From Hoyosella subflava DQS3-9A1 (GTDB lineage: Bacteria; Actinomycetota; Actinomycetes; Mycobacteriales; Mycobacteriaceae): 64,000 nt of DNA. Positions within the stretch are counted from its first letter, which is position 1; the number at the start of each line of letters is the position of its first letter. The position numbers and the translations under genes were made by a program. This document shows positions 20,970-31,100 of this stretch, in pieces. The notes under the pieces were generated by a model, which worked only from the letters and a program-made list of their open reading frames with translations, made no database searches and was not told where the DNA came from. The stretch spans positions 4,154,001-4,218,000 of the forward strand of contig NC_015564.1 of NCBI RefSeq assembly GCF_000214175.1. Reading direction: 5' to 3'.

Positions 20970-21028
20970 ACTCAACTCAGGGTATCCAGGTGGCCTCAAC
21001 CACCATAGTTGAGTCATTGTCACTCAAT
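20970..21028. promoter_or_regulatory. HAIR site plus extra half-sites upstream of dnaK
   Basis: The canonical site is GTTGAGT-N7-ACTCAAT at 21008-21028 (6 of 7 arm bases pair). Two further half-sites of the same heptamer lie on the dnaK side: CTCAAC at 20995-21000, exactly 7 bp from the GTTGAG half and facing it in the opposite sense, and ACTCAAC at 20970-20976. The site lies between dnaK and a divergent gene, so it could affect both. Confidence 0.85.
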
Positions 21029-21101
21029 GTTCAGTAGGGTTAACGTGCGAGACTGAAGAAATGTTCCCCGACGCACAGCGTCGAACTGCCATGATGGTCG
21101 G

Positions 21102-21683
21102 GTGCCTGAGAATCGGTCCGCGCCCCCTCGCCCCTCGCTCGACGTAGCACCGCCGCCGATCAGCGAAAAACCCACGGCACCAGCCCGACTCACCGCCGTA
21201 CTCGCGCTCTGGCTCCTCGCCTTCGCTGGATTTCTCACCGCTTGCTTCCTGATCACACTCCGCCTCGATGCTGTCCTCGCGATTGCCGCGAGCGCTGAAC
21301 GGGAACGCACTGCGCAACTCATCGACAGCGCAGGCGCGACGGATGTCGCCCATGCTGTCGAAATCGCTGTGCTGAGCATCGGGGGCGCTGGCGTCGCGAT
21401 AGTTCTGATCCAGCTGCTGACCCTGCGCAGCCTCCTAATAGGCAAGGCCAAAGCTCGGGTGCTACTCGCGATTCTGGCGGCTGCTGGAATCATCGTGGAT
21501 TACCTCGCGTATGACATGCTCCACGCAGCCCTCACCGGCGAGCTTGGCACGGGCGTCGATGTTGCAAAATACGCACTCGCAGCACACGTGGCTTTCACCG
21601 CCACAGCCGTCTTGCTGATGTTCACCAAGCCGGTCACCGCATGGATAGAAGGCACTGAAGCGGGCCTCAGAGCCCGGCCCTAA
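21102..21683 (+). CDS. Four-helix membrane protein of unknown function
   Basis: The 193-residue protein has a Pro-rich cytoplasmic N-terminus (about 1-28) and four predicted membrane helices (about 29-52, 88-110, 118-138 and 155-178). It has no recognised catalytic motif. The start is GTG at 21102; the nearby upstream ATGs are out of frame. It is divergent from dnaK across the HAIR region and overlaps the 3' end of iniC by 4 bp in convergent orientation. It could respond to heat through the shared HAIR site, but that is inference. Confidence 0.75.
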   Translation: MPENRSAPPRPSLDVAPPPISEKPTAPARLTAVLALWLLAFAGFLTACFLITLRLDAVLAIAASAERERTAQLIDSAGATDVAHAVEIAVLSIGGAGVAIVLIQLLTLRSLLIGKAKARVLLAILAAAGIIVDYLAYDMLHAALTGELGTGVDVAKYALAAHVAFTATAVLLMFTKPVTAWIEGTEAGLRARP

Positions 21684-23158
21684 CCGCGCTGCGTACGTTC
21701 GAGGATCCCTTCAGCACTCCGGGCCGCGGAACGGTACGCTGCCGCTGCAAAGGGATCATTCAACGGATGCTGAGCGAGGCCGCGCCACCGCCGCACCGAA
21801 TCGAGCGCCAGCTTCCGTATCGCTTCGGGTGAGGATCCGGCAGGTGCCCCGAGGCGCACCTCTGACGCGGTTCCGGTGCCGCCGAGTATCCGCTGCAACT
21901 CGCGCGCGTTTGCGGCAAGCGACCCAGAGCTGACCCCACGTAAGCGCGCCAGAACTCGGAGTTCCTCGAAGTCATGGTCGTCGGCCAGCCAGCGTTGCAC
22001 CTCACTGAGAAGCTCGGTGGAACCCTGCATCGGGGCCCGCACCAGGATGTCCTGCACTGAAACGAGCGCGGCGTGCGCCTTAAGCTGCTCAGCACGCTGG
22101 CGTATGTGCACATCGATGGCCTCAGTGAGTTCTGAAACACCACTCACAGTCAGCAGCGCGGATGCGAGTTCCGTCGCGGTGTCCACACCTTCCCGCAACA
22201 GTCCGATCGCCACCCGGATGCCGAAAACTCCGAAGCGGTGTGCAAGCGCGGCACGCGTTTCGCTGCTCACCGTCAGCTCCGGCGAGCGCACAAATCGGTC
22301 GGCAGATAGCAGTGCCAGATCAAGATTGGCGGGCTCCTCTCGGCTGAGCTGGCTCAACGCCGCGAACTCCGATTCGCGCAGCGTGCGGGCAGCCAGCGCG
22401 ACGAGGCCCGAGACTGGAACCACCGCCTGACACAAACCTGTGGATTCTAGCTCGCGCGCGAATCTGTCCGCGATCGTGCGCGCAGAAGCGAGCGCGTCAG
22501 TCCGCCCGGCACCCACCTCATCCGCCCGTGCGAGTACACCTATCACTCCCAGCGGTCCCGCATTGCCACCGAGCCGGTCACCGATTTCACGCAGAAAACG
22601 CAAGTCAGCGTCGTTGAGAGTGCGAAGAAGGTAAATAACCGCGTCTGCCTCCGACGGCCCTTGCTCGGGCGTCAGCAGCCGCAGAGTCCGCTCTGACACA
22701 TCCCGGGACAGCGACGACGTCCCCGGCGTGTCGATCAGCATTGTCGTTTCGAGACTTTCAGACGGCCAGCCGACCTCGATGCAGTCGATCTGCGAGGCGC
22801 AGAGCGAGCCGAGACCGAATGTCAGGTCGCCGCCGCTGCGGTCCAAGACGACCGGGGAGGATCGGTGTGTTCCGTCGTCATCGTGCCACGCGGTAGCGAC
22901 CGGGACGCGGGAGTGCCGATACCACGTGACGACTTTCGTGCACTCCGTCGCGTCAGCCGGAGCGATCTCCTCACCGACCAAGGCGTTCAAGAGGGTCGAC
23001 TTGCCCGCTTTCAGGGAACCTGAGAAAGCGATGCGGAGCGGCTGCCTGGTCCGTTCCTCACATTCCCCAAGCATGTCCCTCAGCGACTGCTTACCTCGGT
23101 AGATGTGGAGTGCTCGCGATATGAGCTCGCGGACATCTGAAAGCTGACATCCTGCCAT
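21680..23158 (-). CDS. iniC: IniC-like dynamin-family GTPase
   Basis: The 492-residue length matches mycobacterial IniC (about 493). The GTPase G1 motif is GSLKAGKST (about 46-54), the switch region contains ADATECTKVVTWY with the conserved Thr, G3 is IDTPGTSS, and a G4-like motif is weak (VLARADEVG). The rest is helical, as in bacterial dynamin-like proteins. No clear membrane segment is seen, unlike the IniA-like partner. It starts 6 bp after iniA, so the two are co-translated. In mycobacteria iniBAC is induced by cell-wall inhibitors such as isoniazid and ethambutol, and IniA forms a membrane-remodelling dynamin. A paired action of the two GTPases at the membrane is likely. Confidence 0.9.
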   Translation of the reverse strand: MAGCQLSDVRELISRALHIYRGKQSLRDMLGECEERTRQPLRIAFSGSLKAGKSTLLNALVGEEIAPADATECTKVVTWYRHSRVPVATAWHDDDGTHRSSPVVLDRSGGDLTFGLGSLCASQIDCIEVGWPSESLETTMLIDTPGTSSLSRDVSERTLRLLTPEQGPSEADAVIYLLRTLNDADLRFLREIGDRLGGNAGPLGVIGVLARADEVGAGRTDALASARTIADRFARELESTGLCQAVVPVSGLVALAARTLRESEFAALSQLSREEPANLDLALLSADRFVRSPELTVSSETRAALAHRFGVFGIRVAIGLLREGVDTATELASALLTVSGVSELTEAIDVHIRQRAEQLKAHAALVSVQDILVRAPMQGSTELLSEVQRWLADDHDFEELRVLARLRGVSSGSLAANARELQRILGGTGTASEVRLGAPAGSSPEAIRKLALDSVRRWRGLAQHPLNDPFAAAAYRSAARSAEGILERTQRG

Positions 23159-23164
23159 TTGTCC

Positions 23165-24994
23165 CTACTTCGCCACGAGTCTCTGGGCAGATTCTTTCCG
23201 CTGGCACAAGTCAATCAGTGCGCGTTCCAGTTCCGCGATGCGCGACTCCCGCTCGCGCTTCGATAAATTGATAGCATCCTGAGCTGTCCGCACTGATTCA
23301 TTCAGTGAGCGAAGCGTCTGGCCCGCGATCGCCGTGAAATGATCACGCAACTGGCGCTGAACATGCCGCAGCCTGTCACGCGATTCCTTGCCCGTTTGAA
23401 ATGCGACATCATCCGCGTACTGACGGATCGCCATCTTTGCGTCCGCCCGGCGCTTCTGCAGACGATTTTCCATGTCCTCCCGGTAAGCACGTCGGCCGAA
23501 GATCACTCCGGCACCCAGCGACAACGGGTTAATCAGCGCCATCCCGACCAGGGTCGCCGCCAGTCCCACCATCAGGATGCCGCCATATGAGCCACGCATC
23601 CCCACCATCACCTTGTCGGTGATTCCGAGCTTGCCTGACTCGATCACCGCGAGGTCCGCGACCGGCTCGAGCAGTCCTTCGACGTCGTTGACTTCGAGGT
23701 CGGGTAAGTCCACTGTGTGATCGAGCGCGAAGTGTTCGCCCACTTGCTCAGCTAGCCAGAGCGACCGCTCATGTGCCCAGACGAAGTTGTCACCAACAGC
23801 CTTAGCCGCCTGGTCCTGGAGCCACTCACCCAGTTCCTCCCACGCCGGTCCAGGATCGGTCGAATCCACCGTTTCCTCTGCGGCCCGCTGAACGTGGCGC
23901 AGCCTATCGCGCAGGTCGTGTTCGATGTCTGCCACGAGGTCCCCCACCCCGTCGTTCAGCGTTTGCTGCCACAACGCGGAACGTTTATGGAGTTCTTCAA
24001 CCCTGCTGCGCGCCGTTTCGAGTTCGGCGAGCCGCTCCGCGTGCCGGGCCGGATCTCGCAGTGTCGCGAGTTCCGATCGCGCCCCCAAAATCAAGTGCTC
24101 CATCGCGGCGCTCACTTCGTACCCTGCTAGGCGACGCAGCGCAGCTGAGACCGTCTGCGCGACGTCATCACGCAGAAACCTGAACAGCTCGAGGAAGCCG
24201 GACTCCAGGTTCAGCGCTTCATCCCGCCGCTCAAGCGCGTAACCGCGGAGCAGAGCAGAAACGGGCAGCACCGGTAGGTCGATATCCGCTTTTGCCAGGT
24301 GCGCACGATCTGCATTGACAACTTCACGCCAGTGCGGGTAGAGGTCGGTTTTAGTGACGATGCACGCCGCAGCCGGACACACACCAGCAGCCTGACGCAA
24401 GAAGTCAGTCTCCGGCTCAGTGAGTTCGCGGCTCGCATCCGTCACGAAGAACACGGCGTCGGACGTCTGCAGCAGACCGAGGGTGCTCGCGAGATGCGGA
24501 TTTCCGTGGCCACCGACACCCGGCGTGTCGATCAGCATCAAGCCCTCCCGCAAGACTGCCGATGGCACCCCGATCTCGAGGCGCAATACCGGCTGCCCCT
24601 TGGCCATCGGGGTTGTCGGCGTGATGCGATGTATGTCAGCCAGATCTACCGCAACGCGTGAGACCGCACCTCCACCAGTCCCCACAACGAGCGCAGCAGA
24701 CGCTGTTTCCGAGAAGTGGACCTGCGTGGGCACAGCCGTGGCCTCGTCGTCGCCCACCGTGCACGCGCCGGCGTTGATCAGAGAGTTGACGAGCTGGCTC
24801 TTCCCCTGCTTCAGTTCGCCGACAACAGCCACCCGCAGCCTCGAGTCGCTGACGCGCTCCCGGATGCTGGATAACCTCAGCGCCAGGTCATCCCGGCTGG
24901 ACCTCGTCACAGCCTTTGCAGCAGCATCGATGAGATCAAGTAGGTTGGCCTGATCCGCAACTTTCGGCCTGGCCTGCTGCACGGTTGCCGTCAT
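23165..24994 (-). CDS. iniA: IniA-like dynamin-family GTPase
   Basis: The 609-residue protein has G1 GELKQGKSQ (about 61-69), a switch Thr in EATAVPTQV, G3 DTPGVGGHG and G4 TKTDLYP (about 206-212). A long helical stalk follows. A hydrophobic pair (about 485-525, GILMVGLAATLVGMALINPL) would form the membrane-inserting tip, and a C-terminal coiled coil completes the fold. Mycobacterium smegmatis IniA is a dynamin-like protein that binds and fuses membranes, and this protein keeps the key parts. It lies 120 bp after iniB, with a strong hairpin in that gap, and 6 bp before iniC. Confidence 0.92.
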   Translation of the reverse strand: MTATVQQARPKVADQANLLDLIDAAAKAVTRSSRDDLALRLSSIRERVSDSRLRVAVVGELKQGKSQLVNSLINAGACTVGDDEATAVPTQVHFSETASAALVVGTGGGAVSRVAVDLADIHRITPTTPMAKGQPVLRLEIGVPSAVLREGLMLIDTPGVGGHGNPHLASTLGLLQTSDAVFFVTDASRELTEPETDFLRQAAGVCPAAACIVTKTDLYPHWREVVNADRAHLAKADIDLPVLPVSALLRGYALERRDEALNLESGFLELFRFLRDDVAQTVSAALRRLAGYEVSAAMEHLILGARSELATLRDPARHAERLAELETARSRVEELHKRSALWQQTLNDGVGDLVADIEHDLRDRLRHVQRAAEETVDSTDPGPAWEELGEWLQDQAAKAVGDNFVWAHERSLWLAEQVGEHFALDHTVDLPDLEVNDVEGLLEPVADLAVIESGKLGITDKVMVGMRGSYGGILMVGLAATLVGMALINPLSLGAGVIFGRRAYREDMENRLQKRRADAKMAIRQYADDVAFQTGKESRDRLRHVQRQLRDHFTAIAGQTLRSLNESVRTAQDAINLSKRERESRIAELERALIDLCQRKESAQRLVAK

Positions 24995-25034
24995 TCAGGA
25001 CGTCCTTTCGGGACATTGGGGCAAACGCTGGAGT

Positions 25035-25077
25035 GGCGTGCCCCCGGAGGTTAGCAATACAGCTCCAGGGGCACGCC
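25035..25077 (-). terminator. Long hairpin between iniB and iniA
   Basis: GGCGTGCCCCCGGAG (25035-25049) pairs with CTCCAGGGGCACGCC (25063-25077) at 14 of 15 positions around a 13-nt loop. It sits just downstream of the iniB stop and before iniA. There is no U-run. It may partly terminate transcription so that iniB is expressed above iniA-iniC, or it may protect the 3' end of the very long iniB mRNA. Confidence 0.65.
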
Positions 25078-25114
25078 GGCTTCGGTTCACTCAGTTGGAC
25101 CGACTTTCGGATGG

Positions 25115-28100
25115 TCAGCCAATGAAGTCGGTGGAGTCGCCGGCCGGGGCGTCGAATGCGGACGTCAGGCCTGAATCCCACGTTTGCGAAAGGCCACTCG
25201 AAAGACCCGATGTGAGCCCACTGGTGAGCCCTGAGGCCGTTCCGCCGAGCGTCTCTGCGCCCGACGTCACGGTATCCGTGACGGGAGCCGTGTAATCCGG
25301 CAACGGAGCGATGTATTCAGTTACGGGGGCGCTGTACGTGCTGTAGTCAGTGACCGCACCCACCGTGTCCGTGACTGTGCCCGTGACACCGCCGAAGCCG
25401 TCTGTGCCGTCCGAGAACGACGTTGAACTGACCGAATCAGGTGCAGTGGTGAGTCCACCAGTGATCCCAGCGGCGCCATCCAGAGTTCCCGATACCGCTC
25501 CCGCGGCTCCGCCGAGTGCTTCGGCACCACCGCTCACAGCACCGGCTGCGCCGCCGACGGCCTCAGCCGCACCCCCGCCAGCACCAGCAATTCCCGCTGT
25601 CGCGTCCCCCAGGAACGCGGTGCTTCCGGACAGGGCTCCTGCAGCACCGCCGAGCGCATCCGCGCCACCCGCAACCGCGCCAGTCACTCCGCCGACCGCT
25701 TCGGCCGTGCCGCCCGCAGTACCAGCGAAAACGCCCGCTGCGTCACCGATAATTCCGGCCCCACCGTCGACCGCACCAGCGAATCCGCCGGCGGCGTCAC
25801 CGACAGCACCTGCGGAGCCAGCCAGCGCGCCACCCGCGCCACCGAGTGCGTCCGCACCGCCCTGGAAGGCTCCGGTGAAGGCACCTGCGGTATCGCCGAT
25901 CGCACCAGCTGAACCGGCGAGTGCCCCGCCGGCATCCGCGGTCCCCGCTAGCGCACCGGCGACATCCCCGACTGCTTCGGCGCCACCCGCCGCTGCACCC
26001 GCCACGTCACCGAGAGCACCTGCACTTCCAGCGAGGGCCCCTGCAGCCGCTGCGGCGGCACCGGCACCACCCGCGAGCGCGGCGCCGCCCGCACCGGCCA
26101 TGTCGCCGAGCGCGCCAGCACTGCCTGCCAGTCCTCCTGCAACGTCACCGATGACACCAGCGGAGCCAGCGAGCCCTCCTGCAGCATCTGCCCCGCTTTC
26201 GAGGGCGCCAGAGAACGCAGCCGCGGCGTCACCCAGCGCTCCCGCAGAGCCCGCAAGGGCACCAGTCGCGCCACCGAACGCATCCGCGCCGCCGGCGAGA
26301 GCACCGCCGAGGGTCCCAGCCGTTTCCCCGAGTGCACCGGCCGAGCCAGCCAGCGCACCAGCTGCGCCTCCAGCGGCTCCGGCGCCACCTTCGAGGCCCG
26401 CACCTGCGGCACCAGCCACACCGCCCAACGCTGCGGCGCCGCCACCAAAGGCACCGCCTAAGGCTCCCGCGAGGCCACCGAGAGCGCCCGCTGATCCTGC
26501 TGCCGCGCCTGCCGTGCTGGCGAGGGCATCTGCGCCACCGCTGAGGGCGCCGCCGACAGATCCAGCTGCATCGCCTAGCGCACCCGCGCTGCCTGCAAGT
26601 GCTGCCGCTGTGCTGCCTGCCGCTGCGGCTCCACCCTGCAACGCTCCACTGAACGCGCCAGCGGTGTCTCCGAGCACTTCAGCGGACCCAGCGAGGGCGC
26701 CCGCAGCATCGCCCACTGCGCCGGCGCCACCTTCGAACGCACCCGTGAATGCGCCAGCCGTCTCGCCCAGAGCGCCAGCCGACCCTGCGAGAGTTCCTGC
26801 CACATCTCCAACTGCGCCAGCCGAGCCAGCCAGCGCACCGGCTGCACCGCCGAGTGCTTCAGCGCCGCCTGAGAACGCTCCTGCCGCGGCACCCGCGGCG
26901 TCACCGACCACACCGGCAGACCCCGCCAGTGCACCTGCGACGTCGCCTACCGCACCGGCCGAACCAGCGGCAGCACCAGCAACGCCACCTATCGCCTCGG
27001 CACCACCGGCCAGCGCTCCGGAGAAGGCCCCGGCTGCGTCTCCCACCGCACCGGCCGAACCAGCCAGCGCACCAGCGGCGTCACCGACCACACCGGCCGA
27101 GCCCGCGACAGCACCAGCGGCGTCCCCGACGGCTCCTGCTGATCCCGCAAGTCCGGCTCCAGCTTCGCCGAGGGCGCCGGCCCCGCCAGCGAATGCCCCG
27201 GCGGCAGATCCAGCAACGTCACCCACGGCTCCGGCAGAACCTGCTAGCGCTCCCGCGGCACCACCGACAACCTCAGCGCCACCAGCGAACGCGCCGGCAG
27301 CTCCACCTGCGACACCACCCAGGGCACCCGCTGACCCAGCGAGCGCACCAGCCGCACCACCTACAGCCTCAGCGCCACCAGCAAACGCGCCGGCAGCTCC
27401 ACCTGCGACACCACCCAGGGCACCCGCTGACCCAGCGAGCGCACCAGCCGCACCACCTACAGCCTCAGCGCCACCAGCAAACGCGCCGGCAGCTCCACCT
27501 GCGACACCACCCAGGGCTTCCGCGCTGCCTGAAAGCGCACCTGCAGCACCTGCAGCCGCATCCGCTCCGCCTGCCAGCGCACCACCGAGGCCGAACGCGG
27601 TATCACCGAGTTCACCCCCAATACCAGCTCCTGCTTCTGCAGCGCCAGCGATGGCTCCGGCGGCACCTCCGAGCGCGCCCGCCGATCCCGCGAGCGCACC
27701 ACCGGCCTCGCCCAGGGCGCCCGCAGAACCAGCCAGCGCACCTGCCACGTCCCCTGCGGCTCCAGCGGAACCTGCAAGGGCTCCCGCGACGTCACCGGCA
27801 GCCCCCGCGGCACCGGCAAGAGCACCACCTGCTTCACCTGCGGCGCCAGCAACACCTGCGAGGCCACCAGCAGCGTCGCCGAGTGCCGCGGCGCCGCCTT
27901 CGAAGGCGCCAGCGAACCCGCCTGCGGCCTCACCGAGAGCACCCGCAGAACCAGCCAGTCCACCGGCCACATCACCGACTGCGCCCGCCGACCCGGCCAG
28001 TCCGCCAGCCACTCCGCCGAGTGCTTCCGCACCTCCCGCGAGGGCACCAGCTCCAGCACCGGCAACGTCACCGAAAGCCGCGGCTGAGCCTGCGAGCGTT

Positions 28101-31100
28101 CCCGCAACGTCACCCACCGCACCGGCCGAACCGGCAAGGGCTCCTGCCGCGCCACCGAGTGCTTCCGCACCACCAGCGAAGGCGCCACCTACCGCTCCTG
28201 CAGCTTCACCAAGAGCACCAGCAGAACCAGCAAGAGTCCCAGCGACGTCACCCACAGCACCAGCAGAACCAGCGAGAGCACCAGCGACGTCACCGACTGC
28301 GCCAGCCGAGCCGGCGAGTGCCGTACCCGCATCGCCCAGCGCCTGCGCTCCGCCAGCGAAAGCGCCTGTGGCGGCACCGGCGGCCTCGCCAAGCGCACCC
28401 GCGCTCCCCGCAAGGGCACCTGCCGCGTCGCCGAACGCAGAAGCGCCACCTTCGACGGCGCCGGTCAATCCGCCCGCCGCACCCGCGAGCCCGCTGGCGC
28501 TACCCGCGAGCGCGCCTGCGACATCACCGACAGCCCCCGCCCCGCCAGTTGCAGCACCACCAACGGCTCCCGCGACATCACCCAATGCACCAGCGCTGCC
28601 TGCAAGCGCACCCGCCGCTGCGGCACCACCTGAAAGTCCCGAACCAACTGCCCCGGCGACATCTCCGGCCGCTCCTGCTGCCCCGGCGAATGCACCCGCG
28701 GCACCGGCGGCTGCATCAGCACCGCTCTCCAGTGCACCGCTGAATGCACCTGCGGCGCCGCCAAGAGCCTCCGCTCCACCAGCGAGAGCCCCGGACGCTG
28801 CACCGGCAGCTTCGCCGAGTGCACCTGCTGAACCGGCAAGGCTGCCCGCGACGTCGCCCACAGCACCCGCACCACCGGCGAGTCCCGCGGCGGCAGTGCC
28901 AGCCACGTCACCGACTGCGCCAGCAGAACCCGCTAAGGCGCCCGCGACATCGCCGGCCGCCGTAGCGCCGCCCTGCATCGCGGCACCCGCCGCTCCTGCT
29001 GCCTCACCAAGCGCCCCCGCTGAACCAGCGAGCGCTCCCGTCACTCCGCCGACAGCACCAGCGGAACCAGCCAGATCACCGGCTGCACCCGCAAGTGCCT
29101 CACCCATGCCTGTGAAGCCTCCAATTGCCTCCGCACCCCCCGCAGCGACTGCTGCCAGGCCGGCGGCAGCGGCGGCAGCGCCGCCCGCAGCGGCAGCGGC
29201 AGCCCCCGCAACGGTTCCTGCGGTTTGCCCGGCCGCGCCAGCACTGCCCGCTACCGCACCCGTGGCGTCACTAACTGCACCCGCTGAACCTGCCAGTGCT
29301 CCAGCGGCACCTCCTACAGCCTCAGCCCCACCAGCGAACGCGCCTCCGAGATTGCCTGCAACCTCACTAGCTGCGCCTGCTGTGCCAGCTAGCGCACCCG
29401 TGGCCCCAGCGGCTGCGCCTGCCGCGCCACTCACGGCTCCTGCAGCGCCACCCGCAGCACCTGCGAGCGCCTCAGCACCACCCGCAAACGCGCCGCCAAG
29501 GCTGCCCGAGGCATCACCGAGTGCAGTAGCGCCACCGGACAGGGCGCCCGCTGCCTGCGCTGCTGCACCAGCGGACCCGTCGAACGCGCCCGACAGCGTG
29601 CCACCCGCTTCACCGACTGCAGCGAACGCTCCCGTTACAGCGCCAGCGGCGGTGGCGGCTCCTTCAGCCGCACCAGCTGCCGCCCCAGCAACCCCTGCGA
29701 CGGCTTCAGCTGCACCGCTGAAGCTGCCGGAGATATCACCTACGAATTCCACTGCACCAATACCTCCTGTGAGATCACCAATCACGCTGGGGTCGAGCAC
29801 GTCTGAAAAGTCGGGAAGCTCACCGAGACCAGGAAGATTCCCAAGTCCCGGAAGATCACCCAGCCCCGGAAGATCACCAAGACCGGGTATCTCGCCAATG
29901 TTTGCGATGAAATCGCCGATCTGCCCGATGTTGCCGAAGTCGCCAAGAGTGGCGAGGTTTTCGATCACCGCTGTGACATTCCCGAAGTCACCGACCTGGG
30001 CTAGATCCTCGAAGAACGCGGTGAGCGATCCGATGTCACCGGCAGAAAGTCCGGAGAGCACGTCTCCGATTACTACAGACGGGTCACCGCTCACGTTGAT
30101 CACGCTGTCGATTACGTCGTTTAGCACTGACGGATCACTGATATTCGCGAAGTCCTGGAGCGTCGCTCCCAGGTTGCCGACGTCGACGGTGTCGCTCAGC
30201 GCCGCGAGATTCGACAGCACATCGCCGATCTCCCCTGCATTGCCGGACAACAGGTCACCGACCTGCCCGATGTTCGTAATGTCGCCCGCGTCCACGAGGT
30301 CCGAGAGAACGTCACCTACCTGACCGATCACCGTCGGGTCGGAGATTCCTGTCAGATCACCGATCACTGAACTGATCGGGCCGAGTTGGCCGAAGTCACC
30401 GCTAAGTACGTCGCTGATCTGGTTGCCGGAAACGATGCCTGACAGCACGTCGCCGAACTGGCCAATGATCGTTGGGTCACCAATAGCGCTCAACCCGGAG
30501 AGAACATCACCGATCTCTCCGATCACCGATGGGTCAGAGATGGTCCCGACGCCGTTGAGGAAGTCACCGACCTGACCGAACACCGCGTTGCCGCTGGCGA
30601 TGTCGCTGATCGTTCCAGCGATATCGTTGCCGGAAAGGATGTCACCCAGCACCGAGATGTTGTCGAACACAGCGGAGACGTCGCCGAAGTCACCGATTTG
30701 AGCCAGGTCATCGAAGAAGGCGGTGATCGAGCCAATGTCGCCAGCAGAGATCCCTGATAGCACGTCGCCTATAGCAGCTGAGGGGTCCCCGCCAGCGAGG
30801 CCATTGAACAGGTCGGACAGAACGGTGGAGTCGCTGATGTTCGCGAAATCTTGCAGGGCGCCGCCGAGGTTCCCGATGTCCACCGTGTCGCTCAGTGCGA
30901 CCAGGCTCGAAAGGACATCGCCAAACTGGCCCGCGTTGCCCGACAGAACGTCACCGATGCCGGAAACATCACCCGCGTCAATTCCCGACAGGCCAGAGAG
31001 TACATCCCCGACTTGACCGATATCCGACGGGTTAAGCGCTGACAGGTCATTCAGGATGTCGGAGAACTGACCGATGTTCGTCACGTCACCGACCTCGATC

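Noticed and set aside
25350-30323. A 1657-codon open frame on the plus strand opposite iniB, rich in Pro and Ala
   Set aside because: It is the mirror of the Ala/Gly repeat codons (GCN/GGN read backwards give Pro/Ala/Ser) and has no ribosome-binding site, domain or promoter. The minus frame carries the IniB head and operon context.
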